From: BQJU01 sp965229635
GTDB taxonomy: Bacteria; Bacteroidota; Bacteroidia; Chitinophagales; Saprospiraceae
DNA: 64,000 nt
NCBI GenBank assembly: GCA_965229635.1
Contig: OZ245894.1
Location: forward strand, 7,564,001 to 7,628,000
Reading direction: 5' to 3'
In this document: positions 33,047 to 41,702 of the stretch, piece by piece
How the letters are laid out: every line of letters begins with the position of its first letter
Numbering within the stretch: position 1 is the stretch's first letter
Program-made: the position numbers and the translations under genes
The notes under the pieces: model-generated
The model's input: only the letters and a program-made list of their open reading frames with translations
Database searches by the model: none
Told to the model about the DNA's origin: nothing

Positions 33047-34004
33047 ATGCAGCCCTTTGCATGAACTGGACCTCAGTCTGTTTGAGGTAGACAATAATAT
33101 TCGACTGTTTGTCAAGCGCGATGATTTGCTATACGATGAACGAGCACCTTACTTTTGTGGTAATAAATGGCGCAAGCTTAAATACAATTTACAGGCCGCC
33201 CGGGAGCAGGGCCATACCACTTTGCTCACCTTCGGTGGCGCCTATTCCAATCATATTTTAGCCACTGCCGATGCGGGAAAATTGCTGGACCTTCAAACCA
33301 TCGGCATTATCCGCGGCGAGGAGCACTTACCACTCAATTTCACCTTACGGAATGCCCATGATCGCGGAATGCAGCTGCATTACCTGAACCGGACGACTTA
33401 TCGCAATAAAAACTCAGCGGAGGTTCAGGAGCAGCTGTTGGAGCAATTTGGCTCGTGCTATTTTATTCCGGAAGGAGGGACGAATGCCCTGGCGCTGAAG
33501 GGATGTGCGGAGTTGGGTAGAGAGATTGAGGTACAGATGGAAGATTTTACTTTCCAGGACCGGGGGACCTTGAAAGAGGAAGAACCAACCTGCATTGCCC
33601 TCAGTTGCGGGACCGGCGGTACGATGGCGGGCTTATTGAGCGGATTGGCGACAGCCAAAACCAAAGTCCTTGGCTTCTCTGCATTGAAGGGCGACTTTTT
33701 ACAAAAAGAAATTGAAGATCTGCTTTCGCAAAACGGGTTAACGTCTTGCATTGATTGGCAAATTCAGACTGATTATCACTTTGGTGGCTACGCCAAATTT
33801 AAGCCGGAGTTGATTGACTTTATCCGCCGATTCAAAGCCGTTTACGATATTCAGTTGGATCCAATTTACACCGGCAAATTGTTTTACGGCATATTTGATT
33901 TAATACGGGAGGGATATTTCCCGAAAGGGAGTAAAGTTGTAGTAGTGCACACCGGCGGCTTGCAGGGGATTGAGGGTTTTGAGGAGCGGTATGGGGAATT
34001 TTAG
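33030..34004 (+). CDS. PLP-dependent ACC deaminase/D-cysteine desulfhydrase-family enzyme
   Basis: 324 residues of fold type II pyridoxal-phosphate enzymes (tryptophan-synthase beta superfamily). The PLP lysine is K46 in FCGNKWRKLKYN. The phosphate-binding loop is SCGTGGTMAGLLSG, and TFGGAYSNHILATADAG is the substrate/cofactor block. VVHTGGLQGIEGFEERYGEF is the C-terminal family signature. Members deaminate 1-aminocyclopropane-1-carboxylate or cleave D-cysteine to pyruvate, ammonia and sulfide; the exact substrate cannot be told. The ATG lies inside the M16 peptidase gene, so translation is coupled. The pairing of these two is otherwise unexplained. Confidence 0.88.
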   Translation: MFSDIKCSPLHELDLSLFEVDNNIRLFVKRDDLLYDERAPYFCGNKWRKLKYNLQAAREQGHTTLLTFGGAYSNHILATADAGKLLDLQTIGIIRGEEHLPLNFTLRNAHDRGMQLHYLNRTTYRNKNSAEVQEQLLEQFGSCYFIPEGGTNALALKGCAELGREIEVQMEDFTFQDRGTLKEEEPTCIALSCGTGGTMAGLLSGLATAKTKVLGFSALKGDFLQKEIEDLLSQNGLTSCIDWQIQTDYHFGGYAKFKPELIDFIRRFKAVYDIQLDPIYTGKLFYGIFDLIREGYFPKGSKVVVVHTGGLQGIEGFEERYGEF

Positions 34005-34008
34005 CGCG

Positions 34009-34140
34009 TTTTCGAATCACGTAAGTGCACGTCTCGATCGGGAGATGTTTGCAACATTGACCCTCCTCGATCGACGAACCCTCCGGCGAAGTTGATACCC
34101 TCTAAACAGCCTCAACCGCCTCCCCTGTCTCAACTATAAT
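34009..34140 (-). repeat. Dispersed repeat family A, copy 3 (inverted)
   Basis: Read on the minus strand it contains GTTGAGACAGGGGAG, a second GTTGAG start, the TTCGTCGAT block, and ATGTTGCAAACATCTCCCGA as in copy 1 at 7941-8075. It fills most of the gap between the convergent PLP-enzyme and hydrolase-OsmC genes. Confidence 0.7.
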
Positions 34141-34233
34141 CCAGAGCAGAACTTCCAGAATTAAAGAATTAGCAGCATGATCAGGCGCGCCCCTTCTCTA
34201 AACACTAAACTCTCCTCTCTAAACTTCTTCCAT

Positions 34234-35451
34234 CTATTCTTTCAACGTCGTCTTCACCTCAATATCGCCATGCAGTGTACGGTGTACCGGGCATTTATTG
34301 GCAATTTCCAGGATGCGTTGTCGCTGTTCATCAGTGAGATCACCTACAAGTTCGATGATTCGTTCGAAAAAGTCAATTTTACTTCCGGGGTCTTCCATCA
34401 TTTTCAGATCCTTGGCGTAGTCCTTGTAGTGATCCAGATTGACGGTGACTTCCTGCACCGGCCATTTTTTTCGGCGGGCATACATTTGTATGGTCATAGC
34501 GGTACAGGCACCTAGCCCAGCGGCCACCAACTCATAGGGGGAAGGCCCAAAATCATTGCCTCCTACACTTTCCGGTTCATCAGCTAGCAGGCCGTGCTGG
34601 CGCACCATAATTTCGGTAGTAAAACCTTCCTCACCGAGCCGAACTGCTACTGATTTTTCAGCCTTGAGTTTTTGCTTTTTCGGAATATCGAGATACCGTT
34701 TTACCCAACAACCGATCAGGTCGCCAGTATAAGCGGAGTCTGATTTGCTGGAAAGAAGGTGGTCGCCACCGTCCAACGAAATAAAACTTTTAGGGTGGCG
34801 TGCTGCCTTGTAAATGTCGGTGGCGTTTTCGATACCAACGATATCATCCTGCGGCGAATGTAAAATGAGAATAGCCTGACTGCCGTCCATGTTGTTGAGC
34901 ACCTTATTGAGGTTGTGGTCGTTGACATCTTCCAGAAACTGCTTTTTTACTTTAAACGGCCGTCCGCCGATATTCACTTCAGCTTCTCCATTATCTGAAA
35001 TTTTATCGATGTCTTCCGCAAATAAGTGCTTGACATGCGCCGGATTAAAAGGAGCCCCGATTGTAGCAACACCTCGCACCGACTCGATCTGCCCGGAAGC
35101 CGCAATCACAGCAGCGCCGCCCAGGGAATGCCCAACCAACAGCCCGGGAGCTTCGTAATACTCTTGCAAAAAACTGGCCGCAGCCACCAAATCGGCTACG
35201 TTGGAGGTGAAATTGGTCTCCGCAAAATCGCCTTCACTTTCTCCCAGGCCGGTAAAATCAAACCGCAGTACGGCAATGCCCCGCAAGTTGAGCGACCGAC
35301 TGATATTGCGTACCGCCTGCAGGTTCTTATTGCAAGTGAAACAATGCGCAAAAATGGCGTAGGTATGCGGATACTGATCGACGGGCAGCTCCAGACGAGC
35401 GGATAATTCGATGCCTTCAGAATTGGTGAAAAAGACTTTTTTGCTATGCAT
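34234..35451 (-). CDS. Alpha/beta hydrolase fused to OsmC-family peroxidase domain
   Basis: 405-residue two-domain protein. Residues 1 to about 255 form a serine alpha/beta hydrolase with nucleophile S109 in GHSLGG, an Asp in LHSPQDDIVG and a His in DGGDHLL. Residues from about 270 to the end are an OsmC/Ohr domain with its two reactive cysteines in LGACTAMTIQMYARR and ANKCPVHRTL. OsmC proteins reduce organic hydroperoxides with thiol help; the hydrolase part may release or process lipid or ester hydroperoxides. The fusion is known in other bacteria. Start ATG at 35451, directly preceded by a seven-base tandem repeat at 35460-35494. Confidence 0.93.
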   Translation of the reverse strand: MHSKKVFFTNSEGIELSARLELPVDQYPHTYAIFAHCFTCNKNLQAVRNISRSLNLRGIAVLRFDFTGLGESEGDFAETNFTSNVADLVAAASFLQEYYEAPGLLVGHSLGGAAVIAASGQIESVRGVATIGAPFNPAHVKHLFAEDIDKISDNGEAEVNIGGRPFKVKKQFLEDVNDHNLNKVLNNMDGSQAILILHSPQDDIVGIENATDIYKAARHPKSFISLDGGDHLLSSKSDSAYTGDLIGCWVKRYLDIPKKQKLKAEKSVAVRLGEEGFTTEIMVRQHGLLADEPESVGGNDFGPSPYELVAAGLGACTAMTIQMYARRKKWPVQEVTVNLDHYKDYAKDLKMMEDPGSKIDFFERIIELVGDLTDEQRQRILEIANKCPVHRTLHGDIEVKTTLKE

Positions 35452-35459
35452 AATTTGGG

Positions 35460-35494
35460 TTAATGGTTAATGGTTAATGGTTAATGGTTAATGG
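35460..35494. repeat. TTAATGG x 5 microsatellite
   Basis: Five perfect head-to-tail copies of the heptamer TTAATGG, 9 bp upstream of the ATG of the minus-strand hydrolase-OsmC gene. A seven-base unit is prone to slippage, and changing copy number would alter the spacing of upstream promoter elements. Confidence 0.95.
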
Positions 35495-35678
35495 AAATTC
35501 GGAAGGGTTGTGCTGGTTTCCCAATACTTTTTCGGTGTTAACCCTCAAGCCACTTGTTTGATAATTTAAAAAAGTAACGTTCTTCAATCCGTCTTATGAC
35601 GGACAACCGTATTAAGATATAAAAAGCCGATCAAACATCAATTGATAGGCATTTGTTTAACTCTAAAAGATAAACAAC

Positions 35679-36452
35679 ATGCAAAACTTACCCCGCTGGT
35701 CTTCATTTGCCAGCTTCGTTCTTCTGATCTCAATGCTGGCTCCTTCCTGTAAAGTAAGCAAATACAATTCTGATTCCCAGCCGGTGAGCCATGCGCTTTG
35801 GGATACCCTGTTGCAGGAACACGTCAATGATGCCGGTTGGGTCGATTACGAAGGCTTTCTCAAAGACAGTGTTCGGTTGAATAAGTACCTGGATCTGCTG
35901 GGCAACCACCACCCCAATGATAAAAACTGGAGCGAAAATGAACGCAAAGCTTACTGGATTAATGCGTATAATGCCTTTACGGTGAAACTGATCATGGACT
36001 ATTATCCGGTGGCAAGTATCAAAGATATCAAAAATGGCATTCCATTTGTTAATACGGTTTGGGATATCAAATTCATTGAAATTGAAGGACAGACCTATGA
36101 TCTCAATAATATTGAGCATGGAATCATACGGCCAAGGTTCAAGGATCCGAGAATTCATTTTGTGGTGAATTGTGCCTCCGTGTCCTGTCCAAAACTGCAA
36201 AATCGGGCCTTCATGGCCAATAAACTAGACGAACAGCTCGACGAAGCCGCCCGTGAGTTCTTGGATGATGAGTCTCGCAATAAGCTATCTGAAAACGAGG
36301 TACAGCTATCCAAGATCTTTACCTGGTACAAAGGAGACTTCACCGATGATACTTCACTGATTGGCTACATCAATCAATATGCGCCGATCAAAGTAAATGA
36401 AAATGCAGATGTGGACTATCTGGACTATGACTGGGGACTGAATAAGCAGTAG
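35679..36452 (+). CDS. DUF547-domain lipoprotein
   Basis: 257 residues with an N-terminal lipoprotein signal (FVLLISMLAPSC). The rest is a DUF547 domain with the blocks VDYEGFLKDSVRLNKYLDLL, ERKAYWINAYNAFTVKLIMDYYPVASIKDI, WDIKFIEIEGQTYDLNNIEHGIIRPRF, DPRIHFVVNCASVSCPKLQNRAF and LSKIFTWYKGDF. The conserved His, Cys and Trp/Tyr residues suggest a papain/transglutaminase-like fold, with the Cys in NCASVSCP as possible nucleophile, but no activity is established for the family. It stands alone, between the divergent hydrolase-OsmC gene and a gene-free stretch. Confidence 0.92.
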   Translation: MQNLPRWSSFASFVLLISMLAPSCKVSKYNSDSQPVSHALWDTLLQEHVNDAGWVDYEGFLKDSVRLNKYLDLLGNHHPNDKNWSENERKAYWINAYNAFTVKLIMDYYPVASIKDIKNGIPFVNTVWDIKFIEIEGQTYDLNNIEHGIIRPRFKDPRIHFVVNCASVSCPKLQNRAFMANKLDEQLDEAAREFLDDESRNKLSENEVQLSKIFTWYKGDFTDDTSLIGYINQYAPIKVNENADVDYLDYDWGLNKQ

Positions 36453-37007
36453 TAGATGGAGGCGGTTTAGAAAGTGTAGAGTTTAGATTGGGAACCTGGT
36501 AATTTTGCAAATATTGCGATGGTTTATGAGGTTTATCCCGAAGTTGCGGATGGCCTAATCCCTAAAACAGTGCTGCAAAATTTGGCACACGACGTTAGTG
36601 GCGGCCAGCTCAAAATTTCGAGCCGCCGAGGGGCTAAACAAATCAGTCATACCGTTAGAGGGTGGGATAATAAAAAAAGCCCGCCCGCATCCGCCAAACC
36701 GCCAATGGTCTACGTACAGCTTGCGCATTCAGCACAGAGCTGTCAGGGTGGAAAAGTAGCTACTTGTCAAATCCGCCGGCTGAAATGGATTTTGTAAAAA
36801 GACACTGCAATTTAATTAAAAAGTTTTAAACACAAGAATAAAACACAATTATTTTATAAATTAATTCCTGCTTCCAAAACCACTTACCTCCTATTTTTCG
36901 ACAACTACTGCCTGTACTCTGCCAGTAGCGTTGACACTATTCTTATCCAGACTTGATTTATGCAACTTTGAATCATCAAGATTTGAAAAACCATAAATCA
37001 AAGGAAC
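36453..37007. other. Gene-free stretch between DUF547 and desaturase genes
   Basis: 555 bp with no supportable gene. It holds copy 1 of repeat family B at 36651-36836. The sequence before it (36453-36650) shows nothing I recognise. After 36836 it is AT-rich and may carry the promoter of the desaturase gene, but no consensus match was found. Confidence 0.6.
36651..36836 (+). repeat. Dispersed structured repeat family B, copy 1
   Basis: Begins ACCGTTAGAGGGTGGG and contains CGCATCCGCCAAACCGCCA, TACGTACAGCTTGCGC, TTCAGCACA and CTGTCAGGGTG, ending in an AT-rich tail with GTTTTAAAC. A second copy is at 42342-42600. A 7-bp stem GGGTGGG (36660-36666) pairs with CCCGCCC (36680-36686) across an A-rich loop, with one G-T pair. 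Confidence 0.8.
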
Positions 37008-37946
37008 ATGACACAGAATAATGCTAACGACCTCAAAATCAGTGTAAACCCCAAAGAACTAAAACCACTGTTTCAAACCAACTCCCTTCGGCATCTGTCG
37101 GCCATCATTGGAGACTGGCTGCTCATCTTTGCTACCATTTATGGCTGTATTCAGTTTTTCAACCCGGCAACCTACCTGTTGGCGGTCATCATTATCGGTG
37201 CTCGAATGCACGCGCTGGCTATTCTGATGCACGATGCCACTCACTTCCGATTTTTGAAAAACCGTAAGAGGAATGATCTGGTGACCAACCTGATCACGAT
37301 GTACCCTTTATTTACCTCCATAGAACAATACCGGGAAAACCACCTCCGGCATCATCGCCACCTTAACACTGAGGAAGATCCCGACTGGGTGGCTAAATTG
37401 GGGAAAAGAGCATTCACTTTTCCAAAAAGTAAAATTGAATTCTTAATGACCACTTTATCCTATCTCGTATTGTATCAGGGTATTATGGATGCGGTGTGGT
37501 TTTTGAAGCGTTTTGGTACCACTTCGGATAAGGTGAAAAAGAAGGGTGGAAATAAAGCTATCCGGTTGTCGTTTTATGCTGTACTTTTCACCATCTTGAC
37601 CATTGCCGGATGGTGGCCCTATTACCTATTATTTTGGGTCATCCCCTACCTGTCTACCTTTTTCATGTTTCAATACATTCGCAGTGTGGCGGAGCATTTT
37701 GGCGAGCTGGCCTATGACCATTTGCTCACTTCCACACGTACCGTCAAGCCCAATTTGTTGGAGCGTTTTTTTATCGCGCCTCATGAGGTGGGATATCATT
37801 TGGAGCACCACTTGTATCCGGGCGTGCCGTATTACCATCTGCCAAAGTTGCATCAGTTGCTGATGAAAAATGAACAATACAATGACAAAGCCCACATCAC
37901 TCAGGGGTATCTGAGCGGACTGATGAATGAGTTGGGCAAGGTATAA
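37008..37946 (+). CDS. Membrane fatty acid desaturase/hydroxylase family protein
   Basis: 312-residue membrane-bound di-iron enzyme. Three histidine boxes are present: HDATH (75-79), HLRHHRH (112-118) and HLEHH with a fourth His in YHLP near the C-terminus (GYHLEHHLYPGVPYYHLPKLH). An extra His in SVAEHFGE is also family-typical. About four membrane helices flank them (LLIFATIYGCIQF, YLLAVIIIGARMHALAIL, LSFYAVLFTILTIAGWWPYYLLFWVIPYL). It probably introduces a double bond or hydroxyl into acyl lipids or a related substrate. Start is ATG at 37008. A clear intrinsic terminator follows at 37971-37999. Confidence 0.92.
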   Translation: MTQNNANDLKISVNPKELKPLFQTNSLRHLSAIIGDWLLIFATIYGCIQFFNPATYLLAVIIIGARMHALAILMHDATHFRFLKNRKRNDLVTNLITMYPLFTSIEQYRENHLRHHRHLNTEEDPDWVAKLGKRAFTFPKSKIEFLMTTLSYLVLYQGIMDAVWFLKRFGTTSDKVKKKGGNKAIRLSFYAVLFTILTIAGWWPYYLLFWVIPYLSTFFMFQYIRSVAEHFGELAYDHLLTSTRTVKPNLLERFFIAPHEVGYHLEHHLYPGVPYYHLPKLHQLLMKNEQYNDKAHITQGYLSGLMNELGKV

Positions 37947-37970
37947 AGAAACTGGTTTTCAATAAAATGT

Positions 37971-37999
37971 GGTGAGACAATTTTGTCTCACCCTTTTTT
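37971..37999 (+). terminator. Intrinsic terminator after the desaturase gene
   Basis: Perfect 10-bp stem GGTGAGACAA and TTGTCTCACC with a 2-nt loop, followed by C and a run of six T. It separates the desaturase from the EAD11 operon. Confidence 0.9.
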
Positions 38000-38053
38000 G
38001 TTTTAACTAAGTATTGTTTTATTTTTAAAACTTCATGACATGTAAAAACCACA

Positions 38054-38983
38054 ATGAAACAACACCTCCGCACCCTCATCGCAACCGGCAAGACCAAACA
38101 GGCCATCCAGCAATTACTGAATTATACCCAGACATTGTCTGACCAGGACCTACAACAGGAAATAATTATGCAGTCGGCACGTTTTGAAGACTATCAAAAA
38201 GCCAACCGGCTGGGCACCTCTACTGCTGAAGATAACCGTCTTTCCCAGGCGCGCATCAATCAGGCACTGCTGGATATCATTGATCGCCTTCCTGCAAATG
38301 ACGTTAAAAGCCCCGTCCCTCCAAAAGAAACAGCTTCAACCCCGGTAAACACTAAAACGGATTGGTGGAAATACGTTACGGCTACTGCCGTAATCATCGG
38401 CATTTTGGGTAGTCTGGCGGAGGTTTTCAATTTTATCAATTTCATTCCGGCAAAATCCAGCGATACTGCACAAATGACCATTTACGTACATGGTCCGAAT
38501 GGATTGCAGGATTATGTAATCGAAAACGAAGGCGAGGTGTTGGTCGATCTGGATGGTGATCGGCGTTTTGCGAAAATCGGTGAAAAAGGACGCACCGTTT
38601 TCAACGAAATCCCCGCCAAATTTCAGGGACAGTTATTGCCGGTGGGTATCAAGGCCGATGGTTATGAACTGGCACAACCTGACAGCAAACACCTTTGGGA
38701 GGGCAAGGCTATTTACCTAAAAGTGCAACCCGCTTCAAGCCTACGGGAAATCAAAGGCATTGTCAAAAACCAGGATGCCAGCGAATTACTGGCCAATGTG
38801 CAGGTGATGATCGAAAATGAATTTACCACAATGACCGACAGCCTGGGGCGGTTTACCTACACCGTGGAGGCCAAACGGGTCAAGGATAAATATACCCTTT
38901 CCTTTCGGAAAGAAGGCTTTGAACCATTAACCGAATATTACTACCCCCAGTCTTCTCAGGAATTTCGTTTAAAAAAGGAATAA
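38054..38983 (+). CDS. EAD11-transmembrane-beta domain protein (effector-associated adaptor)
   Basis: 309 residues. Residues 1-80 match the effector-associated domain EAD11: LRTLIATGKTKQAIQQLL, DLQQEIIMQSARFEDYQKANRLGTSTAEDNRLSQARINQALLDIIDRL. In other bacteria EADs are adaptor domains that link sensors to effectors such as CHAT proteases in conflict systems. A proline-rich linker follows, then one transmembrane helix at about 108-125 (YVTATAVIIGILGSLAEV). The C-terminal 180 residues are extracytoplasmic beta domains: first around ITIYVHGPNGLQDYV-like strands, then a carboxypeptidase-regulatory-like fold (IKGIVKNQDASELLANVQVMIENEF, DSLGRFTYTVEAK, FRKEGFEPLTEYYYP). So the EAD faces the cytoplasm and the beta part the periplasm. 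The next gene starts 2 bp after the stop. Confidence 0.82.
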   Translation: MKQHLRTLIATGKTKQAIQQLLNYTQTLSDQDLQQEIIMQSARFEDYQKANRLGTSTAEDNRLSQARINQALLDIIDRLPANDVKSPVPPKETASTPVNTKTDWWKYVTATAVIIGILGSLAEVFNFINFIPAKSSDTAQMTIYVHGPNGLQDYVIENEGEVLVDLDGDRRFAKIGEKGRTVFNEIPAKFQGQLLPVGIKADGYELAQPDSKHLWEGKAIYLKVQPASSLREIKGIVKNQDASELLANVQVMIENEFTTMTDSLGRFTYTVEAKRVKDKYTLSFRKEGFEPLTEYYYPQSSQEFRLKKE

Positions 38984-38985
38984 CC

Positions 38986-41574
38986 ATGAAAAGGCTTTTT
39001 TTACTATTGTTGACCAGTGGAATATTTACCATTGGTTTTACCCAAAACAATGTGCTGCGCGGCTTGGTGAAATTGCAGAGTAGCGGTTCCCAACCGTTGG
39101 CTGGTGTAAAGGTCAGTGCTTTTGGAGCAGGTCCGGTATACTCCAATAGCAGTGGCATGTTTGAACTCACCTTTAACAGCAAAAAACCGGGATCTTCCAT
39201 CAGCTTAATCATTGAAAAAGATGGCTATGAATTGATAAATGACAAGGAGTTGGAAAGCTGTGTGCTGCGTGCTCAGGCGGATGACCTGGAAATTGTGGTG
39301 ATGGCTAAAAGAGGCGAACGCAATAAACAAGCTTTGGTCTATTACAATATTATCATTCAAAACGCTTCGAATAGTTACGATAAGGAATTTAAATCCATCA
39401 ATACCCGCCTCAACAAACTCGAAAAGGATGATGAGGAAAGAGGTGTTTTGCTACAGCAAATTGAAACATTACAACAGGAAAAAGAAAAATTGCTGAATCG
39501 CGCCGAGGAATTGGCCAAACAACTGGCCATTGTCGATCTGGATCAGGCTTCGGGACTGGCACAGGAAGCTTTTGAAAAATTTGAATCGGGAGATGTCAAA
39601 GCCGCTTTGGCGGTATTGGATGATGAAGCATTAGACGAAAGTCTAAAACAGGCAAAACAAGAACGGGCGAAACTGGAACAGCAATTGCTCCAGGCTGATA
39701 GTGCTTTTCAGCAGAGCGTGGAGAATTATATGATTAAAGCACGCTTTTGCATTTCGGACAGGCAGTATACCGCTGCGTATAAAAACTATCTGAAAGCGGT
39801 TGAAGCGGACTCCAGTAACCTGGATCACCTTTTGGAGCTGGCAAATTACTGCAGTCGGCTCAACCAGCAGGAAAGGTCCATCAGGTTTTACCAGCAGGCA
39901 TTGCCTCTTGCAAAGTCAGAGGCCATCAAAACCACTTTGCTGACGAGCCTTGGTCGACAATATATTCATAATAATGAATTCGACAAAGCGGAAGAAACCT
40001 TACTCGCTGCTCTGGAAATCGCAGAAGCACTAGTAGAAACCTACCCCGATTATTATGCCCATAAACTGGGGTATATCAAGCTGAATTTGGCGGATTATTA
40101 TGCGATGGTCAATAATTTCTATGAGGCCGGATTGGCGTATGAATATGCTTTCGACATTTACGAATGGCTAGCCGAGGGTAATCCTGAGTATTACGAACCA
40201 TACGTATTGACGACCTTGACCAACTGGGGAAACATGCAAAAGCTGCACAATGAGATTGAGGAGGCCGAGGCCACTTATTTAAGGGCACTCGAAATAGCCA
40301 CGCGATTGGCCCAGACGGATCCATCAGAGTATGAACCTGATATAGCGATTATTCATTTGAACCTTGCCAACTTGTACAGTTCAATAGAGGAGTTCGAAAA
40401 ATCGAGAACCTCTGCGGAAAGGGCATTAAAAATGTACCAAAGGTTGGCTGAGAAAAATCCGGAGCGTTATGAACACCGTTTGGCACATGCACAGCTTACC
40501 CTGGGTATGGCTCATTCTGACTTAAGAGAATTTGCACAGGCGGTGCATCATGTTGAAGTCGCTCTGGATATCTACCAGCGATTGACCGATAAAAACCCAC
40601 AAAGGTTTAAGACTTACCTGGCTTCCTCCAAGGAAAATCTGGGCATCATTTTTTTCACCATCAGAGAAGTCGAAAAAGCAGAGAAATTGTATCTCGAAGC
40701 GCTGAACCTTATACAAGAAATCATGAGCGTCACTTCGGCCCCCTATCGGCCGACAATAGCAACACTTTCAGTAAACCTTGGACACCTCTACATCAATACC
40801 AAAGATTTCGAAAAAGCGGACTCTTTTTATTCAGCGGCGTTAAAGTATTATCAAGAATTGGTTGACGAGAACCCTCAGCGCTTTTATCCGCATTTGTGTA
40901 ATATTAATATCAGAATAGGGTATTTGAAAAAAGCGCTGCTGGAAGAAACAATAGATTTTCGCTATAGGAAAGAGGGATTGGCATACCTAGAATCGGCCCA
41001 ACGAATCTTATCCTTTTACCAGCAAGACAATACGCTACCGGCTATTGCATCAGCCAGGGAGGACTATAAATATTTGACCGCTTATTTTGAGACTGTCACG
41101 GAGGAGGATCTGCTTGTGCAAAAAGCAATGATTGAGGCCGCTCCGCTAGAGAACCAAAGTATTGATGAAGCAGACCCAAAAAAAGCCCTGGAACTTCAAA
41201 AAGAAGCAGTTGATCAACTAGATAATGCTTTAGAAGAGTATCCTGAAAATCAAGACCTACGGACCTATATGGCAGGGTCCTACGGCAATTTGGCCTGGTG
41301 CTATTTGTTCACCCGCCAATTCCCTGAAGCTGAACATGCCGCCCGTCGCGGCCTGGAACTGGATGAAAGCCAGCGATGGATCAATACCAATCTGGCTTCT
41401 GCGCTACTTTACCAAGGCCAGATGGAAGAGGCCAAAGCGCTCTATCTTAAGCTAAAAGATGAAACAGATGGAGATAGCACCTTTCGGGAAATTTTCCTAC
41501 AGGATTTGGATGCGCTGGAGGAAAAGGGTATCACTTGTGAGGGGGTAAAAGAAATACGGGAGTTGCTCAAATAA
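38986..41574 (+). CDS. Secreted TPR protein with N-terminal carboxypeptidase-regulatory domain
   Basis: 862 residues. Signal peptide (LFLLLLTSGIFTIGFTQ), then a carboxypeptidase-regulatory-like beta domain at about 22-100 (LRGLVKLQSSGSQPLAGVKVSAFG, NSSGMFELTFNSK). A coiled-coil rich in Lys, Glu and Gln spans about 125-225 (INTRLNKLEKDDEERGVLLQQIETLQQEKEKLLNRAEELAKQL). From about 250 there are ten or more TPRs of about 50-residue spacing, several with the closing motif NPERYE/NPQRFY (AERALKMYQRLAEKNPERYEHRLAHAQLTLG). The C-terminal FLQDLDALEEKGITCEGVKEI resembles the end of other TPR proteins of these bacteria. It is translated with the transmembrane EAD11 protein and probably binds its periplasmic part. 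Function unknown. Confidence 0.82.
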   Translation: MKRLFLLLLTSGIFTIGFTQNNVLRGLVKLQSSGSQPLAGVKVSAFGAGPVYSNSSGMFELTFNSKKPGSSISLIIEKDGYELINDKELESCVLRAQADDLEIVVMAKRGERNKQALVYYNIIIQNASNSYDKEFKSINTRLNKLEKDDEERGVLLQQIETLQQEKEKLLNRAEELAKQLAIVDLDQASGLAQEAFEKFESGDVKAALAVLDDEALDESLKQAKQERAKLEQQLLQADSAFQQSVENYMIKARFCISDRQYTAAYKNYLKAVEADSSNLDHLLELANYCSRLNQQERSIRFYQQALPLAKSEAIKTTLLTSLGRQYIHNNEFDKAEETLLAALEIAEALVETYPDYYAHKLGYIKLNLADYYAMVNNFYEAGLAYEYAFDIYEWLAEGNPEYYEPYVLTTLTNWGNMQKLHNEIEEAEATYLRALEIATRLAQTDPSEYEPDIAIIHLNLANLYSSIEEFEKSRTSAERALKMYQRLAEKNPERYEHRLAHAQLTLGMAHSDLREFAQAVHHVEVALDIYQRLTDKNPQRFKTYLASSKENLGIIFFTIREVEKAEKLYLEALNLIQEIMSVTSAPYRPTIATLSVNLGHLYINTKDFEKADSFYSAALKYYQELVDENPQRFYPHLCNINIRIGYLKKALLEETIDFRYRKEGLAYLESAQRILSFYQQDNTLPAIASAREDYKYLTAYFETVTEEDLLVQKAMIEAAPLENQSIDEADPKKALELQKEAVDQLDNALEEYPENQDLRTYMAGSYGNLAWCYLFTRQFPEAEHAARRGLELDESQRWINTNLASALLYQGQMEEAKALYLKLKDETDGDSTFREIFLQDLDALEEKGITCEGVKEIRELLK

Positions 41575-41702
41575 CAAAGCACAAAAGCCCTGCATTTCCT
41601 CCACTCCTTGAAACAAACCATTCCCTCCTGATCACCTGAAAACCAAATGACCAGTAATTTCCTCATTGTCCAGGAGTGACGACTTTGGCCCTATCCCGAT
41701 CA

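Noticed and set aside
36519..36797. Open frame of 92 codons in a gene-free stretch
   Set aside because: It runs through repeat family B, is not kept in the second copy at 42342, and has no recognisable features.
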